Of a stretch of DNA of 64,000 bases, positions 8,781-18,018 are shown piece after piece. The notes beneath the pieces were generated by a model. The model saw only the letters and a program-made list of their open reading frames with translations. It did no database searches and was not told the DNA's origin. The stretch lies in the NCBI RefSeq assembly GCF_000368085.1, contig NZ_KB849239.1:1330269-1394268 (forward strand). The letters run 5' to 3'. A program made the translations under genes and the position numbers. Every line of letters starts with the position of its first letter. Within the stretch, counting starts at the first letter, position 1. This stretch comes from Acinetobacter nosocomialis NIPH 2119 (lineage in GTDB: Bacteria > Pseudomonadota > Gammaproteobacteria > Pseudomonadales > Moraxellaceae).

Positions 8781-9160
8781 TATTTTGCTTTCACTGGATA
8801 ATTAAAAAAGACCATATGAGTAATACCGTTTTGTACTTTTCCCTTATCCGGATCATATAAGCTAACTTGTACATCAATTTTTTGAACATTAGGGCTAACA
8901 GTTGATTCAGCTGATTTATCAATCTGCCAAGTCTCACCTTGAGAAGTTACTTGCTTACTTTGAGTGCCCTGCAACCACTCTTGATTAATCTCCATCATAG
9001 CAATTTCATTCATAGCTACAAATTGAGCTTTAGTTCTTAAAATGGCATTAGAAGTAGACTGAGTGTACTGCATTGCCACTTTAGTTAAAGCAACAGCTGC
9101 TACTGCAAAGATTGCCAAAGCAACCATAACTTCTAAGAGGGTAAAGCCTTTAGATTTCAT
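8780..9160 (-). CDS. gspI: Type II secretion minor pseudopilin GspI
   Basis: Minor pseudopilin that starts assembly of the pseudopilus tip with GspJ and GspK. It has a four-residue basic leader and the classic prepilin site KSKG|FTLLEVMVALAIFA, with Glu at +5 of the mature protein (residue 10). Length is 126 residues, as usual for GspI. It overlaps gspH by 11 bp and its TAA overlaps the gspJ ATG, so gspH-I-J-K is a tightly coupled operon. Acinetobacter uses this system to secrete lipases and other exoproteins; the remaining gsp genes are not in this window. Confidence 0.93.
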   Translation of the reverse strand: MKSKGFTLLEVMVALAIFAVAAVALTKVAMQYTQSTSNAILRTKAQFVAMNEIAMMEINQEWLQGTQSKQVTSQGETWQIDKSAESTVSPNVQKIDVQVSLYDPDKGKVQNGITHMVFFNYPVKAK

Positions 9161-9701
9161 TTATTTTACCCAAGTGATCTATTTGTATTTCTGAACCAAT
9201 CGGTTTTTGCTCTAGATAAAATTGTATTTTAACGGTCTTGGCTTCTCCATTGCCAAACCAGATAAGCTGAGGTGTTTGTCCACCAACCAAATCGGTATTT
9301 TTAGCTTTAGAATAATTCTCGCCATCTAAAGGCTGTACTGAAAAAGACACATGCGCAGGAAGTTGTCGTGTTTTAAATTCACTATATTTCTGCCAGCGAT
9401 TTTTTAAGTCTTGTACTTGTAAAGTGCTTTGATCGTGATATTCATATAATTCATAAGAAAATGGTGAGACATCTGTCTCACCATGAGTTTCTAAAGCTAA
9501 TACACGTGATTGGTCTAGTGATTCTTTATTAATTTTCTGTAAATCGAGTAAAAATAACTCTCTTGCCTGCATAGCCTTTTTTTGGTCTATACCACCGATA
9601 TTCAATACAACAAGTGAAGTCATAATTGTCATAATCACAATGACTACCATCACCTCTATGAGGGTAAAGCCTTTTTGTGATTGAAATGATTTCAATTTCA
9701 T
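9150..9701 (-). CDS. gspH: Type II secretion pseudopilin GspH
   Basis: Minor pseudopilin linking the GspI-J-K tip to the GspG shaft. The prepilin site is QKG|FTLIEVMVVIVIMT, with cleavage after Gly11 and Glu at +5 (residue 16), followed by the N-terminal hydrophobic helix; the rest is the beta-rich GspH domain. Length is 183 residues. It is the first gene of the gspH-I-J-K block and starts 9 bp after the tetR stop, so the regulator gene may be transcribed with it. Assignment to GspH rather than another type IV pilin rests on length and on neighbours I, J and K. Confidence 0.88.
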   Translation of the reverse strand: MKLKSFQSQKGFTLIEVMVVIVIMTIMTSLVVLNIGGIDQKKAMQARELFLLDLQKINKESLDQSRVLALETHGETDVSPFSYELYEYHDQSTLQVQDLKNRWQKYSEFKTRQLPAHVSFSVQPLDGENYSKAKNTDLVGGQTPQLIWFGNGEAKTVKIQFYLEQKPIGSEIQIDHLGKINEI

Positions 9702-9710
9702 ATTGACCTA

Positions 9711-10325
9711 TTAAGCGTATTGTTCAACTGCTTGTTTCGGTAAGGCCAACGCCTGATCAATATAAGCTACTCTCAAAGTGTCTCTTGAACCCAAATAACG
9801 TTGGTAAAAACTTGAATTCAGAATTGCCGCAGCTCCATGAGTAAGAGACCAAATTGAAGCCAAGTAATCTCGCGTAGTCATATGACTCTGGATTGATTCT
9901 AAATAATGATCAGTCATACGAATAATAATACGTAAGCGCTGTTTTCTTACTTGATACAGTTCATTAAAAAGATGATGCACACCTTGTGCTGTAATCGAAA
10001 GCTTTTCTTCAATTTGATGGAACAAAACTGTTCGTTCCGGGTGGTGCAAATGATGCAACATAAAGAAAGCCAAATGCTCTGGAAAAGCTTTCTCAGTGTC
10101 TTGGACCATTTCGAGTAACATGCGCTCATTACGAATAATCAACAACATGTACAATTCATCTTTGCTTTGAAAATGTTTGTACAAAGTACCTTTTGCCAAA
10201 TCAAGCTCAGCAGCCAGCACATCAAGTGTCATTCCGGCTTCGCCATTTTCTAACAACAACTGTTCCGCAACTTGAAATATTAACGCTTCTCTTGCTCGGA
10301 ACTGAGCTTGACGGTCCATCTTCAC
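9711..10325 (-). CDS. TetR/AcrR family transcriptional regulator
   Basis: A roughly 203-residue repressor-type protein. The N-terminal helix-turn-helix is clear: residues about 25-60 contain GMTLDVLAAELDLAKGTLYKHFQSKDEL, the TetR recognition pattern (KGTLYKHF). The C-terminal ligand-binding part has no assignable effector. The start is ambiguous: GTG 10325 has GAGAG seven bases upstream, while an ATG two codons later (10319) has no separate ribosome site. The gene lies between tatD (31 bp upstream) and gspH (9 bp downstream), so it may be carried along in this long transcript; whether it controls the gsp genes cannot be read from the sequence. Confidence 0.85.
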   Translation of the reverse strand: MKMDRQAQFRAREALIFQVAEQLLLENGEAGMTLDVLAAELDLAKGTLYKHFQSKDELYMLLIIRNERMLLEMVQDTEKAFPEHLAFFMLHHLHHPERTVLFHQIEEKLSITAQGVHHLFNELYQVRKQRLRIIIRMTDHYLESIQSHMTTRDYLASIWSLTHGAAAILNSSFYQRYLGSRDTLRVAYIDQALALPKQAVEQYA

Positions 10326-10356
10326 GCAATTACTCTCTTTGTATAGTTTCTATAAG

Positions 10357-11130
10357 TTAAATCGCTTTGAGTAAATTTTCGAAATTTTGCGAGGTGATTC
10401 TTGCAATTTCCTCAACCGATTTATCATATACCTCACTAAGTGCTTTCGCTACATAGGGTACGTATTTTGGTTCATTTGTTTTACCACGATATGGCACTGG
10501 AGCCAAATAAGGACTATCTGTTTCAATTAAAAGTCGATCTAAAGGCACTTGCTTGGCAACATCTCGTAAATCTTGAGCATTTTTAAATGAAACAATACCT
10601 GAAAAAGAAATATAGTACCCGCAATCTAATACAGCTTTTGCTGTTTCCCAGTCTTCAGTAAAACAGTGCAAAATACCATGCGTAGATTGTTCAGCTCGAA
10701 TAATATCTACCGTATCATGTTTTGCTGAACGCGTATGAACAACTACTGGCTTTCTTACATTTTTAGAAGCTTGAATATGTCGAGCAAAACAAGCCTTTTG
10801 CTCATTAATAAAATCAGTGCTATGGTAATAATCTAGGCCTGTCTCACCTAAAGCCCACACTTTTTCTGATTGAGCTAACTCAGTCAGATACTCAGTCGTT
10901 GCTCGGGCCATGATATCTACATCCTCACAAGGATGCACACCAACGGTATACCCAACGTCTTCATGACGCTTTGCGATTTCAGCTAAAGCAATATGATCAT
11001 CAAGGTCAACTGAAATTGCCATAAACTTAGAGACACCTTCTGCTCGCGCAGCAGCAAGGGCAAGATCTAAATCACCATTATAAGGTGTTAAATCTAACAT
11101 TGTTAAATGGCAATGGGTATCAACAAACAC
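10357..11130 (-). CDS. TatD family metal-dependent hydrolase (YcfH-type)
   Basis: TIM-barrel hydrolase of the TatD DNase family, with reported 3'-5' exonuclease or deaminated-nucleotide activities. The metal site starts with DTHCH (residues 4-8). ETGLDYYHS supplies the bridging Glu, and further ligands occur in VVHTRSA, HCFTEDW and ETDSPYLAP, all family signatures. Length 257 residues is typical. It follows pilZ by 17 bp in the order holB-pilZ-tatD, the same order as in Pseudomonas, where the YcfH-type paralogue occupies this slot. Physiological substrate unknown. Confidence 0.9.
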   Translation of the reverse strand: MFVDTHCHLTMLDLTPYNGDLDLALAAARAEGVSKFMAISVDLDDHIALAEIAKRHEDVGYTVGVHPCEDVDIMARATTEYLTELAQSEKVWALGETGLDYYHSTDFINEQKACFARHIQASKNVRKPVVVHTRSAKHDTVDIIRAEQSTHGILHCFTEDWETAKAVLDCGYYISFSGIVSFKNAQDLRDVAKQVPLDRLLIETDSPYLAPVPYRGKTNEPKYVPYVAKALSEVYDKSVEEIARITSQNFENLLKAI

Positions 11131-11147
11131 TGTTCTTTCCTATCTGC

Positions 11148-11489
11148 TTACATAGTATAACTTGGACGATCTAAAGACATACTACCAGCTAAAATCCGTT
11201 CAGCCTCAGCTTTATAGTAAATGCCTTTATCACCACTTAATTGGATTGCGAAGCCTTGAGGCTTAAAACCACTTTGCTTATGTGAAATCCACACTACTTT
11301 ACCAGTTAAAGGGATTTTTTGTGATTGTTCTGGTAACGTAGCTAAAATAAAAATTTCTTGCCCCATCTTCACCTTTTGCTTCGATGGCACAAATAAGCCC
11401 CCACCTTGTACGTACCCCATATAGCTTGCTTGTAAGGTTGCTCTATCAGGAATATTGACCTGAATAATTCCACCCATTTGTGGTTGCAT
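11148..11489 (-). CDS. pilZ: PilZ-domain type IV pilus protein
   Basis: Small (113 residues) protein of the original PilZ group, needed for type IV pilus assembly in Pseudomonas and Xanthomonas through contact with the assembly ATPase PilB. The core beta-barrel residues GKVVWISHKQSGFKPQGFAIQL are recognisable at about 63-84. The RxxxR and D/NxSxxG residues used by other PilZ domains to bind c-di-GMP are not evident, as expected for this non-binding subgroup. It is located between holB and tatD, the same arrangement as in Pseudomonas aeruginosa. Confidence 0.88.
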   Translation of the reverse strand: MQPQMGGIIQVNIPDRATLQASYMGYVQGGGLFVPSKQKVKMGQEIFILATLPEQSQKIPLTGKVVWISHKQSGFKPQGFAIQLSGDKGIYYKAEAERILAGSMSLDRPSYTM

Positions 11490-11501
11490 TATAATTTCCC
11501 C

Positions 11502-12482
11502 TTAAACGTTCATTAATTTTATAAAAAGTTGATCTATGATGAGTTGTGTTTGTACATTTTGTTCAACTAATCTTTTAGATTGCTGCAATTCCTCATAAAG
11601 ACTGAATAAGCTCTCTAAATTATAGTTTTGCGCCAATTGATCGTACTGTAAATCTATATTTTTCTGTGGTTGATTGAGCTTGACACAAATTAAATCTCCT
11701 AACAAGTATTCAAGAAGCATCATAAAATCACTAAAGTTAAGCTCTTTTTGCCATTTAACCGAATAAAATAAAGGCATGTTTTTTTGATTAACTACCTTAG
11801 TCCAGTCTTCTAAAAAGGACTGTCTTTTCGCAAACCAATCACTCGTGGCAATTTCAACTGCTTGCAAAGGCATATCATTAGAAAGACCTAACAATAATTC
11901 AGGTGGCACTGACGCAATTTCAGCCAAATGCTCATTTAGATAAGATGTTGCCTGCTCATATGAAATACGGTCTAAAGCAAAATGCTGTAAGCGACTTCGA
12001 ATGGTAGCTGGTAATTTCAAATAGTGATCAGCCAACAAAATTAAAACAACACGCTCACCGGGTTCTTCTAAAGTTTTTAACAGCGCATTTGATGATGCAA
12101 GATTTAAAGCTTCGGCTGGTTCAATAACAATAACACGCCATCCTTCACCAGTTTGCTGGACAAATGGCAATAGATCTCGAATTTTTTCTATTTTAATTTT
12201 TGCATTCTGTTTTTTATTTTCTTCATCAGTCGTGATATGAACATAGTTCGGGTGCGTGTCTGATTTTAACCATTGACAGCTACTACACTCACCACAAGCC
12301 CCCTGAGGCTGTTTATTTAAACAAAGGACCCATGCTAAAAAATGCTTGGCAAAAGCATGCTTACCACAACCTTGTTTACCATAAAATAATAAGCCATGCC
12401 CAATATTAGGAAAACGTGTTGTTAACGTTTCCCACATTGTCTGTTGCCACGGATAAACCTTAGAAGTCACATTCTGATTCAT
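11502..12482 (-). CDS. holB: DNA polymerase III subunit delta'
   Basis: Subunit of the clamp-loader complex that opens and loads the beta clamp during replication. The AAA+ N-terminal domain shows a P-loop-like GKQGCGKHAF, altered as in delta' proteins, a four-cysteine zinc module (CLNKQPQGACGECSSCQW) and the sensor region SNALLKTLEEPGE. Length is 326 residues. It is flanked by kdsB (11 bp upstream) and pilZ (12 bp downstream), all minus strand. In E. coli the same gene sits in tmk-holB-tatD; the tmk gene is not next to it here. Confidence 0.94.
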   Translation of the reverse strand: MNQNVTSKVYPWQQTMWETLTTRFPNIGHGLLFYGKQGCGKHAFAKHFLAWVLCLNKQPQGACGECSSCQWLKSDTHPNYVHITTDEENKKQNAKIKIEKIRDLLPFVQQTGEGWRVIVIEPAEALNLASSNALLKTLEEPGERVVLILLADHYLKLPATIRSRLQHFALDRISYEQATSYLNEHLAEIASVPPELLLGLSNDMPLQAVEIATSDWFAKRQSFLEDWTKVVNQKNMPLFYSVKWQKELNFSDFMMLLEYLLGDLICVKLNQPQKNIDLQYDQLAQNYNLESLFSLYEELQQSKRLVEQNVQTQLIIDQLFIKLMNV

Positions 12483-12493
12483 TAAATTAACAC

Positions 12494-13255
12494 TTACTCA
12501 AAAGACTCAACAGGCAAATTATTTAGACGGTCAAGATCGGCTTGGGTATCAACACCCGGCGGTAAATTTGCTTCTGCTACAGCAATAGCAATACGGTGCC
12601 CGTTTTCTAAAACACGTAATTGCTCAAGACTTTCCAACTTTTCAAGTTTACCCATGTCCCATGTAACATATTCTTGTAACAAGTTCACACGATAAGCATA
12701 TAAACCTAAATGACGAAATGCTTGAGTATGTAAAGTTGCTTCAGCTTGTTTAGCACCATCTCGATCATAAGGAATAGTTGCACGACTAAAATATAAAGCT
12801 TCATTTTGATTAGACATAACCACTTTCACAATGCTATCACGCTGAAATTCATCCAATGCATGAATAGGCTCACATAATGTAGACATTGAGCAATTTGGTT
12901 TGTCAACCAGAAGCTTGGCAACCTGTTGAACAAGTTGAGCTGGTAGTAAAGGCTCGTCACCTTGTACATTTACAATAATGTCATCAGCATTCCATCCTTT
13001 AATACGAGCAACTTCGCTTAAACGATCTGTCCCCGATGGATGGTCAGCACTTGTTAAAACCACATCAACACCCTCTGCACGGCATATTTCAGCAATACGC
13101 TCGTCGTCAGTTGCTACACATAAATCATCGAAGCCTTCAACTTTCTTTGCCTGATCTACGACACGTAAAATCATAGGACGATCATGAATAAGTAACAATG
13201 GCTTACCTGGCAAACGCGAACTTGAGAAGCGTGCTGGAATAACGATGTGTTTCAT
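12494..13255 (-). CDS. kdsB: CMP-Kdo synthetase (3-deoxy-manno-octulosonate cytidylyltransferase)
   Basis: Activates Kdo with CTP for transfer onto lipid A in LPS/LOS inner-core synthesis. The nucleotidyltransferase motif [15 protein letters not shown] is at residues 6-20, and NVQGDEPLL at about 99-107 supplies the metal-binding Asp. Length is 253 residues, as expected. It lies 9 bp after lpxK and 11 bp before holB, within the exbB-exbD-msbA-lpxK-kdsB cluster, so Kdo activation and lipid A phosphorylation are encoded side by side. Confidence 0.96.
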   Translation of the reverse strand: MKHIVIPARFSSSRLPGKPLLLIHDRPMILRVVDQAKKVEGFDDLCVATDDERIAEICRAEGVDVVLTSADHPSGTDRLSEVARIKGWNADDIIVNVQGDEPLLPAQLVQQVAKLLVDKPNCSMSTLCEPIHALDEFQRDSIVKVVMSNQNEALYFSRATIPYDRDGAKQAEATLHTQAFRHLGLYAYRVNLLQEYVTWDMGKLEKLESLEQLRVLENGHRIAIAVAEANLPPGVDTQADLDRLNNLPVESFE

Positions 13256-13264
13256 TTTTTCTTC

Positions 13265-14275
13265 CTAAGATATTTGAATATCAAGCTTTTGCAATTGCTG
13301 ATTTAAAACCTGATAGCACTCTGCAGACAAAACTGCTTTAACAGGTACGACCCAAATAGGCCGTTTAAATTCTGGATACTTTTCAAGTAAAGGTAACAAC
13401 TTAACCGCATCTTTTTCAGTCGTAATGATAGGCTGATCATCATTAAATACAAGGTCATCAATAACGTAATCATGATGATCACGAAAAGCATGCTCTTGAA
13501 ATTGATTTACACCTAAACCTTTAAGTGTTTGGTAAAAGCGCTGAGGAAAACCAATACCCACTACTGCATGGTAATTATTTTGTGTATTGAATGATAATTC
13601 AATTGCTGAAGAAGGATTCAATAAGTAAGGATGCCCCGCTTCTAGATGCATATGCATTGCTGTTGAAGGGGCAAATGTATGTTCGATTACTGTACCCGTT
13701 TTTAAACGTTCAGCAGGTTCACGCAAATAGCCTTCTGGTAATAACTTTCTATTTCCAAGTCCACGATTTTGATCAAGCACAATCCATTCTATTTGACGAC
13801 CTAAAGCCCAGTGTTGTAATCCATCATCACTAATAATTAAATCTAGTTTTGTGAATGCTAATAATAACTCGATTGCAGCCTGTCTATTCGGTCCTACTGC
13901 CATAGGCACACCAGTTGACTGTACAATCAAAGCAGGCTCATCCCCTGCTTCAGCTGCCTGACTGGCCGATGTTACCAACATAGGAAAAGGACCAGCTCCA
14001 CCATAACCGCGACTAATTACGCCTACTTTTACATTATGCTGTTTTAAGTAATTGACTAGTTCTATTAATAATGGAGTTTTGCCACTACCACCTACTGTAA
14101 TATTGCCAATTACCATGACTGGTAGAGGTGCACTATAGGTTTTTTTTAAACCTGAATTATAAAAATAACGATTCAATAAAAACCCAGCACGATACAAACA
14201 TGACAACGGACGCAAAACAATCAACCAACTTGATTGCTTATTCCATGCATTTTGTATCAGCTGGGCCAAAGACAT
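13265..14275 (-). CDS. lpxK: Tetraacyldisaccharide 4'-kinase
   Basis: Inner-membrane-associated kinase that adds the 4'-phosphate to the lipid A precursor to make lipid IV-A. The Walker A region is GNITVGGSGKTP at residues 57-68, preceded by an amphipathic N-terminal segment that anchors it to the membrane. SDDGLQHW is the conserved Walker-B-like motif. Length is 336 residues. The gene begins 2 bp after msbA, whose product flips the completed lipid A core, and is followed by kdsB. Confidence 0.96.
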   Translation of the reverse strand: MSLAQLIQNAWNKQSSWLIVLRPLSCLYRAGFLLNRYFYNSGLKKTYSAPLPVMVIGNITVGGSGKTPLLIELVNYLKQHNVKVGVISRGYGGAGPFPMLVTSASQAAEAGDEPALIVQSTGVPMAVGPNRQAAIELLLAFTKLDLIISDDGLQHWALGRQIEWIVLDQNRGLGNRKLLPEGYLREPAERLKTGTVIEHTFAPSTAMHMHLEAGHPYLLNPSSAIELSFNTQNNYHAVVGIGFPQRFYQTLKGLGVNQFQEHAFRDHHDYVIDDLVFNDDQPIITTEKDAVKLLPLLEKYPEFKRPIWVVPVKAVLSAECYQVLNQQLQKLDIQIS

Positions 14276-14277
14276 GC

Positions 14278-16005
14278 TTAGTTGTCCTCAAAATTACGCT
14301 GATGTAATTGATAATAAGCACCATGCTTAGCAAGTAATTCTTGATGGGTGCCTTGCTCAACAATTTGTCCACGATCTAATACAACAATACGATCTGCATT
14401 TTCAATTGTAGATAAACGATGTGCAATCACAATCGTTGTACGGTCTTGCATCGCCTCATCAAATGCTTGCTGAATAAAATGTTCAGATTCATTATCAAGC
14501 GCACTTGTCGCTTCATCTAAAATAAGAATTGGTGCATTTTTCAAAATTGCACGAGCAATTGCTATACGTTGACGTTGACCACCAGATAAGTTTAGACCTT
14601 GTGCACCTAAAACAGTATCGTAACCATTTGGTAAGTTCATAATAAAGTCATGGGCGTAAGCAGCTTTTGCGGCTGCGATAACCTCTTCATCACTTGCATT
14701 ATATAACTGACCATAAGCGATGTTTTCACGTACGGTCCGGTTAAACAAAACAACTTGCTGATTAACCATTGCAATTTGTGTGCGCAAACTTGAAAGTTCT
14801 ATATCACGTATTGGTAAGTCATCTAAATAAATTTGACCACTTGAGACTTCTTGAAAACGTACCAACATATTCACTAATGAAGTTTTACCAGCACCCGAGC
14901 GCCCTACCAATGCAACTGTCTCACCTGGGCGAATATTTAAAGAAAAGTCTTTAATCGCCTGAGTACCATCAGCATAGTTAAGCACAACATGATCAAAACG
15001 AATTGCACCTTGCAATTGAGGTTTAAGTTGACCGGTATTTTCTTCTTCAGGTAAATCTAATAATTCGAAAACTGAATGTGCTGCCGCTAAACCACGCTGC
15101 AACTTTTCATTAATATCAGTTAAGTTTTTAACAGGTTTAGAAAGAAGTCCTGCTGCTGTAATATACGCAACAAACTCACCAGCACTGGTATTTCCTAAAA
15201 TTTGTGGTCTTAAGGCTAACCATACAATAAGAGCCATTGCACAAGCCATTACAACTTGAACAACAGGACTATTTAGGTTTTGTACAATCACCATTTTTAA
15301 ACCGCGTTTTAAGTTCTCTTCAGACGACTTATAAAAACGCTCTTGTTCTGAGTCTTCACCAGCGAAACTTTTAACAACTGCATTACCACTAATACTTTCT
15401 TGTACGACATGGTTAACATCGCCCATAGTGTCTTGGACTTGCAGTGAAAGTTTACGCATTCTTTTTGATGCTTTGCGCACCAAAACCCCAATAATAGGTA
15501 AGAACACCATAATACAAAGGGTCAAACGCCAATTTGTATAAAACAAATAACCTAGCAGCCCCAATGTAATCATACCATCACGAACAATGGTTTTTAATGA
15601 TTCAGATGAAGCAGCTGTGAGTTGCTCAACGTTATACATAATTTTAGCTGTAATATGTCCCGAAGAGTTATCGAGATAATATTGAGCCGGCAGTCTTAAA
15701 AGCTTTGCATAAACTTCTTGGCGAATACTAAAAACTAAACTACGGGAGATAACAGCAGTATAGTAGCCGCCCATAAATAGGCCTAAGCCACGGAAAAATA
15801 CTAATAAAATGATTAATAAAGGGAACCAGTCTAGATCCGCTCTACTCGCATTTTGAATGGCATCAATAATAAATTTAATGAGCTTAGCAACAGAAACCTC
15901 TGTTGCTGAGTTCATACCGAATCCGATAAGAACTAATAAGGCCACGCCCCAATAAGGTTTTAAATAGGATATGAGACGCAAATAAACCTTAAAATCTTGA
16001 TTCAC
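14278..16005 (-). CDS. msbA: Lipid A export ABC transporter ATP-binding/permease MsbA
   Basis: Homodimeric flippase moving lipid A-core from the inner to the outer leaflet of the inner membrane. The 575-residue half-transporter has an N-terminal six-helix domain (about residues 15-300) and a C-terminal ATPase: Walker A GRSGAGKTS (368-376), signature LSGGQRQR (483-490), Walker B ILILDEAT (493-500) and a switch His in IAHRLST. Its start overlaps the exbD stop by 4 bp, and lpxK follows after 2 bp. The msbA-lpxK pairing is conserved in gammaproteobacteria and supports lipid A, rather than drugs, as substrate. Confidence 0.95.
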   Translation of the reverse strand: MNQDFKVYLRLISYLKPYWGVALLVLIGFGMNSATEVSVAKLIKFIIDAIQNASRADLDWFPLLIILLVFFRGLGLFMGGYYTAVISRSLVFSIRQEVYAKLLRLPAQYYLDNSSGHITAKIMYNVEQLTAASSESLKTIVRDGMITLGLLGYLFYTNWRLTLCIMVFLPIIGVLVRKASKRMRKLSLQVQDTMGDVNHVVQESISGNAVVKSFAGEDSEQERFYKSSEENLKRGLKMVIVQNLNSPVVQVVMACAMALIVWLALRPQILGNTSAGEFVAYITAAGLLSKPVKNLTDINEKLQRGLAAAHSVFELLDLPEEENTGQLKPQLQGAIRFDHVVLNYADGTQAIKDFSLNIRPGETVALVGRSGAGKTSLVNMLVRFQEVSSGQIYLDDLPIRDIELSSLRTQIAMVNQQVVLFNRTVRENIAYGQLYNASDEEVIAAAKAAYAHDFIMNLPNGYDTVLGAQGLNLSGGQRQRIAIARAILKNAPILILDEATSALDNESEHFIQQAFDEAMQDRTTIVIAHRLSTIENADRIVVLDRGQIVEQGTHQELLAKHGAYYQLHQRNFEDN

Positions 16006-16430
16006 TCAGAAAAACCTCTAGAAGGAACTTTGGTACTAATATTGATGTTAACAAAACCGAGTTGTCCTGCTACATCCATAACACGAATAACATCCTGATG
16101 AGACGCTTTTGCATCTGCAGCGATGATAAACATAAAATCACGGCTCTCTTGAGCAATTTGCTTAATTGCAGTGCTCAAATCAGCGACTTCCTTGGTAGAC
16201 AATGCTTGACCATTGACAGCGTAATGACCGCTAGAGTCTACCACGACTTCAATTTTATGATCGTACTGTTTTGGTGGGACGCCTTGTGCATCTGGTAAAG
16301 TTAGATTGATGCGACTTGGCTGATTAAAAGTGGTAGATAACAATAAAAACACCAGAATGAACAATAAACAATCAATCATGGGCGTTAGATTGATATGAAT
16401 GTCTTCAACTTGAGAACGTTTAAACTTCAT
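16002..16430 (-). CDS. exbD: ExbD/TolR family proton-channel protein
   Basis: Partner of ExbB in the proton-driven motor that energises TonB or Tol-type envelope work. The 142-residue protein has one N-terminal membrane helix (about residues 18-36) with the essential Asp in NLTPMIDCLLFILVFLL, followed by a periplasmic domain. It lies 15 bp after exbB and overlaps msbA by 4 bp. A tonB gene is absent nearby, so this pair may serve another motor; a similar exbB-exbD/lpxK/kdsB arrangement occurs in Pseudomonas. Confidence 0.9.
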   Translation of the reverse strand: MKFKRSQVEDIHINLTPMIDCLLFILVFLLLSTTFNQPSRINLTLPDAQGVPPKQYDHKIEVVVDSSGHYAVNGQALSTKEVADLSTAIKQIAQESRDFMFIIAADAKASHQDVIRVMDVAGQLGFVNINISTKVPSRGFSE

Positions 16431-16445
16431 ATTGCTATCTACCCA

Positions 16446-17081
16446 TCAACCAACACGGCGATGTTCTTGCACAACAGAAGAACGTTTATAAAACAATGAT
16501 GCATGAAAGAGTGTAGATTGTTGCTCTAACTCCGCAATGTAATTTTGCACCACTCTCTGAAAATAACGATAAGAAATAAGTGCAGGAATTGCAATGAGCA
16601 TTCCAACCGCTGTCGTGATCAAGGCCTTTGAAATACCAGGAATCATTAAGCTTGGACTACCTGCCGAACCAAAATCAATCACGAGAAAAGACTCAATAAT
16701 CCCTACAACTGTTCCAAGTAACCCAAGCAAAGGTGCTATAGCACTTAAAGTTCCCAAGAAGTTAATATTTTTTTCTAAATAAGAAATTTCTTGAGAAGCC
16801 ATTGCTTCCATTTGAGCCCGAGCAAATTGCTCTCCATGCTCCTGATGCTCAAAACCAGCTTTTAGAATATTTCCTAATGCTGTACTTGAGGCATTAGTAT
16901 CTTGCTCCAAATTTGTGATGATATGAGAAATATCTGCACTACCATCACTCATCAGTGCTTTAGGCAAAACTTGTGAACGTCTCAAACGTATAAAACGTTC
17001 AATACTAATAGCGACCGTTAAAATTGAACACAAAATTAAAGGCAGCATTAACCAGCCGCCCGCTTTCACAAGTTCCCACAT
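16446..17081 (-). CDS. exbB: ExbB/TolQ/MotA family proton-channel protein
   Basis: Membrane component of the ExbB-ExbD proton channel. The 211-residue protein has an N-terminal helix (WLMLPLILCSILTVAISIERF), a long cytoplasmic stretch and two further helices (about 108-130 and 152-172) with the family motif APLLGLLGTVVGIIESF and the later TTAVGMLIAIPALISYRYF. It starts 49 bp downstream of parB, with no terminator seen between, so it may share that transcript. Whether the motor acts on TonB cannot be told from this window. Confidence 0.9.
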   Translation of the reverse strand: MWELVKAGGWLMLPLILCSILTVAISIERFIRLRRSQVLPKALMSDGSADISHIITNLEQDTNASSTALGNILKAGFEHQEHGEQFARAQMEAMASQEISYLEKNINFLGTLSAIAPLLGLLGTVVGIIESFLVIDFGSAGSPSLMIPGISKALITTAVGMLIAIPALISYRYFQRVVQNYIAELEQQSTLFHASLFYKRSSVVQEHRRVG

Positions 17082-17130
17082 ATTTTCTTCCCCAAGAATA
17101 TAAATTAGAAATATATGACCTAACTTAGAA

Positions 17131-18018
17131 TTAATCTGGCAAACAAATATTCAAAATACCATCTAACTCATCGAGTGAATGATAATGAATAACAAGTTTC
17201 CCTTTACCTTTCTGGTTATGATCAATTTTAACATTGGCACCAAAACGTTCCGATAATTTCTGAGTTAATTGCTCAATGTCTGGTGCAACAGGAGTTTTTT
17301 CCTTTTCCTGTTTAGGTTCGTTCCAATCACGTACTAATTGCTCAGTTTGACGAACGGATAATCCCTTTTCAATGACAATTTTAGCTACTTCAAGTTGCTC
17401 TTTACCTTTTAAAGTCAAGATGGCACGAGCATGGCCCATATCAAGCTGGCCTTGTTGCATAAATTCTTTAATGTCATCAGCCAAACTTAATAGACGCAAC
17501 AAGTTACTGACCGTTGTTCTCGCCTTACCTACAGTATCGGCAATTTCCTGATGACTTAAACCAAATTCATCATGAAAACGTTGTAATGCCAAGGCTTGAT
17601 CAATTGGATTTAAATCTTGACGCTGAATATTCTCAATAAGTGCTAAAGCTATTGCGACCTGATCATTTAAATCACGAACAATTGCTGGAATTTCAGTTAA
17701 ACCGGCAATTTGTGCTGCACGCCAACGACGCTCACCTGCAATAATTTCGTAAGGATGAGCTTCATCATCTACAGGACGGATAACAATTGGTTGCATTACC
17801 CCATGTTTTTCAATAGAGGATGCCAATTCTTGTAAGTCATGTTCATGGATAAAACGACGTGGCTGATATTCACCTCGCTTCAACAAATTCACATCAATTT
17901 GCTTTAACTGACCATGATCAAGTGCTTGAGCTTCTAATTGTAATTTTTCTTTTTGAATTGAACCAAGTAATGCATCTAAACCACGCCCTTTCGCCAATCC
18001 GCGTTTTTTGATGCTCAT
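17131..18018 (-). CDS. parB: Chromosome-partitioning protein ParB
   Basis: Binds parS centromere sites, spreads on DNA using CTP and works with ParA to segregate the origin region. The CTPase motifs GEYQPRR (residues about 48-54) and GERRWRAAQIAGL (about 94-106) are intact. They are followed by the helix-turn-helix (LSHQEIADTVGKARTTVSNLLRLL) and a C-terminal dimerisation region. Length is 295 residues. It overlaps the parA stop by 4 bp. The rsmG-parA-parB order is the usual near-origin arrangement; the only parS-like site I found nearby is weak (19497-19512). Confidence 0.96.
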   Translation of the reverse strand: MSIKKRGLAKGRGLDALLGSIQKEKLQLEAQALDHGQLKQIDVNLLKRGEYQPRRFIHEHDLQELASSIEKHGVMQPIVIRPVDDEAHPYEIIAGERRWRAAQIAGLTEIPAIVRDLNDQVAIALALIENIQRQDLNPIDQALALQRFHDEFGLSHQEIADTVGKARTTVSNLLRLLSLADDIKEFMQQGQLDMGHARAILTLKGKEQLEVAKIVIEKGLSVRQTEQLVRDWNEPKQEKEKTPVAPDIEQLTQKLSERFGANVKIDHNQKGKGKLVIHYHSLDELDGILNICLPD